Shown here: positions 1 to 5,696 of the stretch, one piece after another | Layout: each line of letters starts with the position of its first letter | Numbering within the stretch: position 1 is the stretch's first letter | Assembly: GCA_937870805.1 (NCBI GenBank) | Contig: CALMZT010000725.1 | Span: forward strand, 1-6,837 | DNA from: an uncultured Chloroflexota bacterium | GTDB taxonomy: Bacteria > Chloroflexota > Anaerolineae > Aggregatilineales > Phototrophicaceae | Direction: 5' to 3' | Length of the DNA: 6,837 nucleotides | The notes under the pieces: model-generated | Database searches by the model: none | What the model was told of the DNA's origin: nothing | Seen by the model: the letters and a program-made list of their open reading frames with translations, nothing else | Made by a program: the position numbers and the translations under genes

Positions 1-903
1 GGAACAGTACGCCTGTACAACCCCAGCCAACCGCCGCCATCAGATGCCTACATTATGGGTACAGAAGTTGGGCACTCCGCATGGGATAGTCTTTCGGTGC
101 GTAATGGGATGCCTTTATCAAGCGACAGCCAGCAGCCGCCGTTGTTAGAGAAGTTTCAGATGGCTCGTGATCGGCGCGCGCGCGATCTTTCAGCGACGCA
201 AATTGCTGATCTCGGCGCTGCGGAATATGATCTGTACTATCGGCAAAAGCTGCGCCGCGCGGTCATGCATGGCGCGCCTGCCAACGTCGATCAGGTCGCG
301 GGACGTACACCGCGCGTCTCGGAACGACTGTTAGGCAATATCGTCCATGAGGCGCTGCGCTGGTGGCGCTTCCCGACGCCGCAGAATGATCTGGAAGAGC
401 TGTTGCAAAATTACGCCTGGGAACAGGGTATTATTGAAGAATCAGATCGGCGCTATGCGGTTGATATGGCGCGTCGTTGGCTTAACGAAATTGCGCGCGG
501 TGACATTTATTACCTTGTGCAGAACGCCAGGCAGGTATTCCGCGAACTGCCGTTTATTTTTCAAACGGACAAGCGCACCATTCACGGCGTCATCGACATG
601 CTGCTGCAAGAAGCCGATGGCAGTTGGGCGATTGTCGATTATAAAACGAGTTATGCGCAGGATGGCGCGGGCATGTATGATCGCAATTTGCTGAAAGATC
701 ATGCCAGGCGCTATCATTTGCAGATTGGCGTCTACGCAGAAGCCGTGCGTGCGCAGTTGGGTGGCGACAGCCCACGCGCGTACATTCATTATCTGCGTTA
801 CCGTCGCACTGTCGAAATTACCGAAGACGAATGGCGTCCGGCGCTGGCAAAGCTGGAAGACCATATCGGGAGTTTTATGTGGGAAGAAAACGATGTTGAG
901 TAG
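1..903 (+). CDS. C-terminal PD-(D/E)XK nuclease part of a UvrD/AddA-like helicase-nuclease (5' partial)
   Basis: The frame is open from base 1 with no convincing start, so this is read as the last 300 codons of a longer gene cut by the window edge; the ATG at 55 is probably internal. The RecB/AddA-type nuclease motifs appear in order (visible residue numbers): LLGNIVHEAL with His116, RELPF with Glu182, GVIDML with Asp199, IVDYKT with Asp213 and Lys215, and the QIGVY motif with Gln241 and Tyr245. These supply the metal ligands and the catalytic lysine of the family. In known relatives the domain trims DNA ends as part of a helicase-nuclease that processes double-strand breaks in the cytoplasm. 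No Fe-S cysteines are seen, which argues against AddB. The helicase motors are not visible, so a stand-alone nuclease remains possible. The stop overlaps the start of the next gene by 11 bp, suggesting translational coupling. Confidence 0.82.
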   Translation, partial: GTVRLYNPSQPPPSDAYIMGTEVGHSAWDSLSVRNGMPLSSDSQQPPLLEKFQMARDRRARDLSATQIADLGAAEYDLYYRQKLRRAVMHGAPANVDQVAGRTPRVSERLLGNIVHEALRWWRFPTPQNDLEELLQNYAWEQGIIEESDRRYAVDMARRWLNEIARGDIYYLVQNARQVFRELPFIFQTDKRTIHGVIDMLLQEADGSWAIVDYKTSYAQDGAGMYDRNLLKDHARRYHLQIGVYAEAVRAQLGGDSPRAYIHYLRYRRTVEITEDEWRPALAKLEDHIGSFMWEENDVE

Positions 904-1873
904 ATTATTCAGCTTGCCGGAATGGGCACGCCCGCAGCACCCTGTCTTGCGTTACGTGTTGGGCAGTCTGCCGGAGCCTTCACCGCGCGCGCGTATCGGG
1001 CGCATTATCCTGATCGTCCTGTTAGGGGTCGTGTTAGTGCTGGGCGGCTATATTCTGGCGACAGGATATTTGCAGAATCCACCCGGTCAACACTTCACCG
1101 ATTCGCTGCTTAACATTGTCTTTTATCCCACGATGGTTCTGCAAGTCGTCGCCAGCATCGCCGCGTTATCGCTGACGGCAAGCGCGGTGAGCGAAGAACA
1201 GCGCCGCCAGACGTGGGACAGCCTGCGCTCGACACGCGAGGGTATTCAGTTAACATTGCGTGCGCGCTGGATTGCCGTTTTTTACCGCCTGCGTGGACTC
1301 ATTGGCTTGATTTTGCTGGTGCGGCTGGCGCTGGTCGCGGGCATTCTCTACGACTTGACAGCGTTTCGCGGCGGCTACCTTGACCGTATCATCAACGGCA
1401 TTGTGCCTGATTTGCCTTCCTTCATGGGGGTGATCCTGCTGTCATTCTGGATGTCGGCGGCGCTGCTGCTGCCGATTGTCGCCATTGGCTTTGACGCGGC
1501 GCTGGGCTTGCTCATCTCCACCTTCGCACAGGGACGTGGTACCAGTCTCATCACTCAAATGATTCTGGCGATTCTGCGTCTGGCAGTCGTGGTTTTCTTG
1601 CTGTGGGCGATGCGACAATTCCTTGAGGGCACTTTCGCGCAGGCAGGTGCTGCGCCTCAAGGGATTGTCTCGTGGCTGTTGGTTGCCGTGTATGCAGCGT
1701 TCGGCGATTGGGGGTTGTACTTCCTTGAAGTTGGCAGCAGCGGCATGGTTTGGGCAACAGTCGAGTATTCCATCTTCGTCGGCGTGGCGCTTCTGGCATT
1801 CTGCTTTATACTGGCGTTGCTGACTGATGCGATGATTGCGTGGGCGGTTCGGCGCGCGGAACGCACTGGATAA
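893..1873 (+). CDS. Polytopic membrane protein, ABC-2 permease-like
   Basis: A 326-residue integral membrane protein. The frame is open further upstream, but that part lies inside the nuclease gene and is not protein-like. The ATG at 893 gives a sensible N-terminus (MLSRLFSLPEW) and has a weak purine-rich site, GGGAAG at 881-886. About seven hydrophobic segments are visible, near residues 37-58, 73-98, 130-155, 178-208, 219-242, 257-278 and 291-315. After segment 2, a cytoplasmic-looking stretch (SEEQRRQTWDSLRSTREG, residues 100-117) resembles the Glu-Arg...Thr-Trp-x-x-Leu-x-x-Thr signature of ABC-2 type permeases of the GldF/NatB kind. That resemblance is the only family clue, and no ATP-binding partner gene lies in the window. 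It overlaps the nuclease gene by 11 bp and ends 3 bp before the NADAR gene, so it is probably the middle gene of an operon. Substrate unknown. Confidence 0.8.
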   Translation: MLSRLFSLPEWARPQHPVLRYVLGSLPEPSPRARIGRIILIVLLGVVLVLGGYILATGYLQNPPGQHFTDSLLNIVFYPTMVLQVVASIAALSLTASAVSEEQRRQTWDSLRSTREGIQLTLRARWIAVFYRLRGLIGLILLVRLALVAGILYDLTAFRGGYLDRIINGIVPDLPSFMGVILLSFWMSAALLLPIVAIGFDAALGLLISTFAQGRGTSLITQMILAILRLAVVVFLLWAMRQFLEGTFAQAGAAPQGIVSWLLVAVYAAFGDWGLYFLEVGSSGMVWATVEYSIFVGVALLAFCFILALLTDAMIAWAVRRAERTG

Positions 1874-1876
1874 TTG

Positions 1877-2323
1877 ATGCCCATTTACTTCTACAGCACT
1901 CAAGGCGATTACGGCAGCTTCTCCAATTTCTCACCGCATGGCTTTGAACTTGGCGGCAGATACTGGAAAACCAGCGAACACTACTTTCAAGCACAGAAGT
2001 TCGCTGGTACAAAGCATGAGGAAGACGTTTGCCACGCCTTCACCCCCAAACGAGCGGCTGAAATCGGGCGTGATCGCCAGCGTCCACTGCGCCGCGATTG
2101 GGAACAGGTGAAAGATGACGTGATGCGCCGCGCGGTGCTGGCAAAGTTCAGCACACACGCCGACATTCGTGAAGTCCTGCTCAGTACAGGTGATGAAGAG
2201 ATCGTCGAGAATGCAGCGAGTGATTACTACTGGGGCTGCGGCAAAGATGGCAGTGGCAAGAATATGCTCGGCAAAATCCTGATGGAAGTGCGTGCCCAAC
2301 TGCGCGAAAAGTCGCAATCATAA
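1877..2323 (+). CDS. ybiA: YbiA/NADAR-family N-glycosidase
   Basis: A 148-residue single-domain protein (E. coli YbiA is about 160) with nearly every family landmark: FYSTQGDYGSFSNF at residues 5-18, TSEHYFQAQKF at 32-42 with the presumed catalytic Glu34, RPLRRDWE at 69-76, VMRRAVLAKF at 82-91, YYWGCG at 117-122 and the C-terminal GKNMLGKILMEVR. In E. coli and plants this family (COG3236, DUF1768) hydrolyses the N-glycosidic bond of reactive early riboflavin-pathway intermediates, a damage-control reaction in the cytosol. Other NADAR proteins remove ADP-ribose from DNA guanine or act on modified nucleotides, so the exact substrate is open. A TTG at 1874 directly after the upstream stop is a possible start, but the ATG at 1877 gives the family-like N-terminus MPIYFYS. 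No strong Shine-Dalgarno site is seen (only GGA at 1868-1870), consistent with coupling to the permease gene 3 bp upstream. Confidence 0.93.
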   Translation: MPIYFYSTQGDYGSFSNFSPHGFELGGRYWKTSEHYFQAQKFAGTKHEEDVCHAFTPKRAAEIGRDRQRPLRRDWEQVKDDVMRRAVLAKFSTHADIREVLLSTGDEEIVENAASDYYWGCGKDGSGKNMLGKILMEVRAQLREKSQS

Positions 2324-2346
2324 TTCCGATCAAGCACGCGCTAACG

Positions 2347-2378
2347 AAAAGGCACGCTATCTGATTACACAGGCGTGC
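2347..2378 (-). terminator. Candidate Rho-independent terminator of the minus-strand cluster
   Basis: Read on the minus strand, a 6-bp perfect stem GCACGC/GCGTGC (2373-2378 with 2352-2357, 15-nt loop) is followed by CTTTT. It lies 25 bp past the last stop codon of the minus-strand cluster. A competing hairpin, GTGCG/CGCAC with a 3-nt loop (2375-2387), overlaps one arm. The long loop and short T run make this a moderate candidate. No comparable T-tailed hairpin is seen for the converging plus-strand genes. Confidence 0.42.
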
Positions 2379-2402
2379 GGAGCGCACCGAATAAGCTAAT
2401 AC

Positions 2403-3197
2403 CTACACATTGGAGTTACTATAATTTTCCAAAATAAAGGGTTGCACCAAACGTGCCGCATCCGCTTCGGGAATAGAAGGATAGTATTTCAAAATCAGGG
2501 ATTTGCTAATCCTGCGGGTAAATGGTTCTTCATCCCGCATTTTCCGAATACCATAAGGGTCAATCTCTAAGAGTTTCGCAACTAAATCTCTAGCTTCGTC
2601 ATATTGTTTATGTTCTGTGCTAGTCGTTGGAATGTTCATCCTTTCATTCAGGTAAAGGGTGGAAAAACATGTTGCCATCCCTTCTTCAAGGATAGGCGGC
2701 CATAAGTAAGGATTAGGAGATAGAAGGTGAATACACTCATGGGCTAGTTCACTATAGGCTTCCAGTGGATCACGCATTGCTTGAAAACTGAGTTGAATGA
2801 CAAGACTAAATTCAGTTACATAACGTACTCGTGCATGAATAGGGACAAACTCGTAACCAAGATATAACCAACTCATATCGCGCGGTCCGAATAGCTCCTG
2901 CGCCATAATCATCATGTCGCCAAACCGCCACGCTAAGGTATTGCGTTCCCCTCTGTTTGCCATTGATGTCACCATGAGCGACGGTTCAAGGGGAGGCACT
3001 TGGGCAGGTACGGAGCTATTGTTCAGTTTGAATCGCGTTCCGTCCGGCAGCATATAAGAATCCACGCGCACTGGATTCGTCGGGTCAAAAATAACACCAA
3101 TCTCACCGGGTTCAAGACCAATGGGAAGCGGAGATAGGGGTCGGAGTTTTTGCAAAGGAACTTGCTTTTTGCGCTGAGATTTCCGTTTTGTTGACAT
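2403..3197 (-). CDS. Gluzincin-like (peptidase-MA type) HExxH protein, cytoplasmic, function unknown
   Basis: A 264-residue protein starting at the ATG whose complement is at 3195-3197. The N-terminus is strongly basic (MSTKRKSQRKK) with no signal peptide or membrane segment, so it is probably cytoplasmic or bound to nucleic acid or another protein. The key signature is AHECIHLL at residues 152-159 (His153, Glu154, His157), followed after about 14 residues by LEEGMATCFS (170-179, Glu172 as likely third zinc ligand). The spacing and EG-x-A context match the peptidase-MA-like gluzincins, in which HExxH binds zinc and activates water. Whether it cleaves protein is not shown; it could be an inactive partner or a binding protein. 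The N-terminal half (30-130) matches nothing I recognise. It starts 3 bp after the upstream stop with only a weak GAG site, implying translational coupling. Base composition is AT-rich like its two upstream neighbours. Confidence 0.78.
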   Translation of the reverse strand: MSTKRKSQRKKQVPLQKLRPLSPLPIGLEPGEIGVIFDPTNPVRVDSYMLPDGTRFKLNNSSVPAQVPPLEPSLMVTSMANRGERNTLAWRFGDMMIMAQELFGPRDMSWLYLGYEFVPIHARVRYVTEFSLVIQLSFQAMRDPLEAYSELAHECIHLLSPNPYLWPPILEEGMATCFSTLYLNERMNIPTTSTEHKQYDEARDLVAKLLEIDPYGIRKMRDEEPFTRRISKSLILKYYPSIPEADAARLVQPFILENYSNSNV

Positions 3198-3200
3198 AAA

Positions 3201-4073
3201 CTAAAACTCGTATCCCATCTCAGTCAATTCAGGATAAGAAGGCAATTCAATACACTCATCTGGGTTTTCGATGACCTGCTCCACAAACTCCTCAACTTCG
3301 AGACCAGTCATGCGCTCCACAGTCCAAAGCCTATTAAGTTCTATCAATTGCGGAGTATTGTATTCTTCTAGTAAGGCGTCAATGCCGCCGTCCTGAAGCC
3401 GGAAAACGGTCAACTCAGTCGCTTCAAGCGATGGACACAGAAGAAAAGGATTATCAACGGTTGGATCAACAGTAGTTCCAATTTCTAAACGGACTTCAAA
3501 AGCGTAATCGACTAGAATGCCTTCAGGATAGGCGAGTTTTAGGAAAATCCGTCTTTGGCTCAAATTGATCGATAAATAAACATCAGGAGTTGATGGCATA
3601 ATCGACAACAAACGTGATAACTCTAGGGTTTGTGAGGGTAGCCACTCGGATGGTTTGTTTAGTACTACACTGATTTCAGAGACTACACCATCATTGACGC
3701 CAATGCCTAAGTAAAAGATCTGTTCATCTCCTGATTCATCTCTAAAGATAAGATGTAGTTCAGGAGCGTTATTACCAACGGCAACTGGCTGTAAAAATTC
3801 AATGATTTCTTCCTCAATTGTATATCCTGGTCTAATTCCCCAAAAACAGGGTAATTGACAACTTTCATCGGTCTCCTCTAAAAGCGTCTGAACGTCAGAA
3901 AGTGTCTCAGGTCGCTCTGGTAAGGGTATAGGATCAGGAGTTGGTGTAGGTGTCGCTGTTGAGCGTGGATAAGCATCTTTCGTAGGCTTGGCAGCAACTG
4001 AAATCAGTAAACTGCCACCTGCAAGAACGACACAAACGAAGATGACAACGCTTTTTGAAAAGCGGTTATTCAT
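3201..4073 (-). CDS. Secreted hypothetical protein with Thr-Pro linker and CxxxCFWGIxPG motif
   Basis: A 290-residue protein of unknown function. The chosen ATG (complement at 4071-4073) has a perfect GGAGG five bases upstream; a GTG at 4086-4088 would add five residues but would put the Shine-Dalgarno sequence inside the gene. Residues 1-28 form a signal peptide or signal anchor: positive MNNRFSK, then a hydrophobic core ending ISVAA. A proline/threonine-rich spacer with TPTPTP follows (about 38-53), typical of exported Chloroflexota proteins, so the rest should be outside the membrane. A motif CQLPCFWGIRPG lies at residues 72-83; similar Cys-Leu-Pro-Cys-Trp-Trp-Gly motifs occur in uncharacterised proteins of that phylum, as far as I recall. 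Two further cysteines (213 and 274) could form disulfides with Cys72 and Cys76. The remainder is a soluble, acidic, mixed alpha/beta-looking domain. It lies 45 bp after the RHS-type gene and 3 bp before the gluzincin gene. Confidence 0.78.
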   Translation of the reverse strand: MNNRFSKSVVIFVCVVLAGGSLLISVAAKPTKDAYPRSTATPTPTPDPIPLPERPETLSDVQTLLEETDESCQLPCFWGIRPGYTIEEEIIEFLQPVAVGNNAPELHLIFRDESGDEQIFYLGIGVNDGVVSEISVVLNKPSEWLPSQTLELSRLLSIMPSTPDVYLSINLSQRRIFLKLAYPEGILVDYAFEVRLEIGTTVDPTVDNPFLLCPSLEATELTVFRLQDGGIDALLEEYNTPQLIELNRLWTVERMTGLEVEEFVEQVIENPDECIELPSYPELTEMGYEF

Positions 4074-4078
4074 TCGAA

Positions 4079-4083
4079 CCTCC
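4079..4083 (-). promoter_or_regulatory. Shine-Dalgarno GGAGG deciding the start of the secreted protein
   Basis: The complement of these bases reads GGAGG, five bases before the ATG at 4073. It favours that ATG over the GTG at 4088, which lies upstream of the site. Confidence 0.75.
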
Positions 4084-4118
4084 GCCACTTATTGAGAGAA
4101 ATTAGCTTCATCCTATCT

Positions 4119-5180
4119 TCATGCGAAGTTACACCAGCCATTATTCGCCGCGATGACTTCAGGGTAATCAGCTAATGCTGTATCGGGAATACTTGCCCCT
4201 GCGGGAGCAGCACAGGTTGCATTTGCAGCCCACGCCATTATTCCGGCACTTTGGATTACACTACCATCGTTAATCGGTGTATTTTCGTTAATCCTTGTCA
4301 GCGGACTCCCACTACCATTTGGAATATCGCCACCATTTATGAAAGCACTGCGCGCTTGTCCAATGAATTGGGCATCTTGTGGGAAGGGAGAGTTGAACTG
4401 CACCCAATAAAGGAACATATCAGCGACTACTTCAGCCGGTAGGTCTGTATGGTTCTCTCGTGAACTTGCATCCCATCCCAACGTCTCAGAAAATCCACGA
4501 TTGTTTTGAACCTGTCGCCACAACTCTACAGGTCTATTCAAAATCTCTGTGGCAGGACCGAGAGCTTCTGAATTGGCAATACGTCCAGTAGGTGAGCTAA
4601 GGGTAATAAGGTGTCCAAATTCGTGAATCAGATTATTGACGGTGTGAACATGATTACTTGCCTCCGGGAAATTCAGAAACAGAGTGAGAAGATCGCAACG
4701 AGTAGCTCTTGCAGCTTCAGTACCTTCGCTTTCTCCCACAAGCTGTATTACTGTATCCCCAATCGCTTGTCTTGTAAGACCGCCCAATTTTTCGCTAATG
4801 GCTTGCACGGCGTTATACACATTATTGACGCGCTGTGAAGTCCAGTTGCTTAAATTATCAGATGTATCATCTCTAAATCTGATACCAAAATTTCTTCTTA
4901 AGCGTCCAACGTTCCTCAGACACACATGCAATTCTTGAGGATTATTCTCTTGTGTTACATCAGAGCAGATGCGCGTACCACTGGGGTCAGTATTATTCAC
5001 AGGATTACCCTGTGCATAAGCGTAACCATTCAGGGACATCGGATCGTTGATATTGCCCTCAACGGGGTCTTCAGAGAGAAAGATGCCTAATTCGGGGTCA
5101 TAGTAGCGGGCGCGCAAATAGATAAGGTTGTTCGCGTCTTCCATTTCGTCTGCATCAGTAGCTAATGCTCTGGTCATCAT
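4119..5180 (-). CDS. Orphan RHS-core tip protein with C-terminal HExxH metallopeptidase-like domain
   Basis: A 353-residue protein. Residues 13-68 are the tail of the RHS repeat-associated core: NLIYLRARYYDPELGIFLSEDP, then LNGYAYAQGNPVNNTDPSG, which normally ends a shell of well over a thousand residues. Here the shell is absent: in-frame stops occur upstream (TAA at 5214-5216), and the ATG at 5180 has its own GGAG seven bases away. What follows the core is, in RHS proteins, the variable toxin region. This one has LIHEFGHLI at 184-192 (His186, Glu187, His190) and PAEVVADMF at 248-256, where Glu250 is a likely third zinc ligand in the ImmA/IrrE-like arrangement. A metal-dependent peptidase toxin or effector is therefore plausible but unproven. 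Five cysteines (72, 87, 162, 323, 350) suggest a form stabilised by disulfides, yet there is no signal peptide. It could also be a decayed or recombination-donor tip. It is the first gene of the three-gene minus-strand cluster. Confidence 0.83.
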   Translation of the reverse strand: MMTRALATDADEMEDANNLIYLRARYYDPELGIFLSEDPVEGNINDPMSLNGYAYAQGNPVNNTDPSGTRICSDVTQENNPQELHVCLRNVGRLRRNFGIRFRDDTSDNLSNWTSQRVNNVYNAVQAISEKLGGLTRQAIGDTVIQLVGESEGTEAARATRCDLLTLFLNFPEASNHVHTVNNLIHEFGHLITLSSPTGRIANSEALGPATEILNRPVELWRQVQNNRGFSETLGWDASSRENHTDLPAEVVADMFLYWVQFNSPFPQDAQFIGQARSAFINGGDIPNGSGSPLTRINENTPINDGSVIQSAGIMAWAANATCAAPAGASIPDTALADYPEVIAANNGWCNFA

Positions 5181-5187
5181 GAAATAT

Positions 5188-5191
5188 CTCC
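5188..5191 (-). promoter_or_regulatory. Shine-Dalgarno GGAG of the orphan RHS gene
   Basis: The complement reads GGAG (GGAGA including 5187), seven bases before the first ATG at 5180. A well-placed ribosome site argues that the short RHS protein is translated as such and is not just the debris of a longer gene. Confidence 0.65.
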
Positions 5192-5217
5192 GTAAAATGG
5201 ATTTTCTGTCATTTTAC
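5192..5217. repeat. Perfect 8-bp inverted repeat GTAAAATG/CATTTTAC
   Basis: GTAAAATG (5192-5199) and CATTTTAC (5210-5217) are exact reverse complements separated by 10 bases. The repeat touches the Shine-Dalgarno sequence of the RHS gene, so it could be an operator or a leader hairpin that controls ribosome access. On the plus strand it is followed by CCGATTTTTTT, which could make a weak terminator in that direction, but the stem is AT-rich. Confidence 0.5.
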
Positions 5218-5263
5218 CCGATTTTTTTGCAATTCGATCATTTTCGTCGATTTTTGCGTACTA

Positions 5264-5291
5264 ATCATTACATCTTGCATTAAAGTGTCAA
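5264..5291 (-). promoter_or_regulatory. Candidate promoter for the RHS cluster
   Basis: On the minus strand a perfect TTGACA (complement of 5286-5291) is followed after 16 bases by AATGAT (complement of 5264-5269), which matches TATAAT at four of six positions. Transcription would start near 5257, leaving a leader of about 75 bases that includes the inverted repeat at 5192-5217. Confidence 0.42.
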
Positions 5292-5404
5292 AAGAAACTC
5301 AAATGCGCGCTGTTTTGTGTTATGGTTGATTCCATGAACAAAAAATCGTTTTTACATCACTTCAAAACTCGTACAGTCCATTTTGCCGTTGGACGTGCTG
5401 CCAG

Positions 5405-5505
5405 AGTCAGTAACCTATCCTGATTCTCTCGCTCAGACTGACTGTATCGAACGTATTGAGACGTCAGTGATGGTTGACTGTCACAGGTCTGCCTGATAAG
5501 TCAGT
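5405..5505. repeat. Cluster of GTCAGT/ACTGAC motifs
   Basis: GTCAGT occurs at 5406-5411, 5463-5468 and 5500-5505, and its complement ACTGAC at 5437-5442; TGACTG also occurs at 5439-5444 and 5475-5480. AGTCAGT at 5405-5411 and ACTGACT at 5437-5443 could pair as a 7-bp stem with a 25-base loop. Four copies of a hexamer in about 100 bases exceeds chance expectation for random sequence. It may be a set of operator half-sites or structured RNA; neither is proven. Confidence 0.35.
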
Positions 5506-5603
5506 CCACAGTCTACACGAGGGAAGTAGTGTCATTTCGCAGCGACACAATTCAACTGATTTTGAACATCCTCTCTTCCACCACTTCCATCTATGCATCA
5601 TAG

Positions 5604-5633
5604 TTGCAAAGATTATTAAGCCCTCGCTATAAT
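5604..5633 (+). promoter_or_regulatory. Promoter of the cyclase gene
   Basis: A perfect TATAAT at 5628-5633 is preceded after 18 bases by TTGCAA at 5604-5609, four of six matches to TTGACA. The start would be near 5640, giving a leader of about 57 bases. It is the best sigma-70-type promoter match in the window. Confidence 0.62.
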
Positions 5634-5681
5634 CGCCACGCCTCACACCTTTACATCGTGATCTGAAATACTAAGGTTTAA

Positions 5682-5688
5682 AAAGGAG
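5682..5688 (+). promoter_or_regulatory. Strong Shine-Dalgarno AAAGGAG of the cyclase gene
   Basis: AAAGGAG lies eight bases before the ATG at 5697. It fixes the start and includes the 20-residue leader ahead of the twin-arginine motif in the protein. Confidence 0.75.
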
Positions 5689-5696
5689 TTTGTGCG

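Larger units (their letters stand above)
5181..5696. other. Divergent intergenic region between the RHS gene and the cyclase gene
   Basis: 516 bases without a convincing gene. The RHS-proximal part is AT-rich and holds the ribosome site, the inverted repeat and a candidate minus-strand promoter. The centre (about 5400-5510) contains repeated GTCAGT/ACTGAC motifs. The cyclase-proximal part holds a consensus-like promoter and ribosome site. A 29-codon frame at 5334-5423 and a 60-codon minus frame at 5464-5646 lack good ribosome sites and any recognisable family. No tRNA, known riboswitch or transposon end was recognised. Confidence 0.7.

Noticed and set aside
442..864. 140-codon minus-strand frame
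   Set aside because: It lies entirely opposite the nuclease motifs and shows no family features; it is a shadow of the real gene.
701..892. Upstream in-frame extension of the permease-like gene
   Set aside because: It overlaps the conserved end of the nuclease gene, its translation is not protein-like, and the ATG at 893 gives a normal N-terminus.
1442..1903. 153-codon minus-strand frame rich in Arg, Gln and Asn
   Set aside because: It is antisense to the membrane protein; its polar composition is what the complement of hydrophobic codons produces.
1931..2317. 128-codon minus-strand frame
   Set aside because: It is antisense to the clearly conserved NADAR gene and has no recognisable domain.
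2375..2387. GTGCG/CGCAC hairpin with a 3-base loop as a terminator for the plus-strand operon
   Set aside because: It is perfect but short and has no T run on the plus strand; it probably only competes with the minus-strand hairpin.
4074..4088. GTG start adding five residues to the secreted protein
   Set aside because: The perfect GGAGG at 4079-4083 would then be inside the gene; it points to the ATG at 4073.
5334..5423. 29-codon plus-strand frame starting MNKKSFLHHFKT, considered as a small gene or transposase remnant
   Set aside because: No Shine-Dalgarno sequence, no matching promoter and no recognisable transposase motif.
5464..5646. 60-codon minus-strand frame
   Set aside because: It starts at GTG with no good ribosome site, overlaps the cyclase promoter, and shows no domain.
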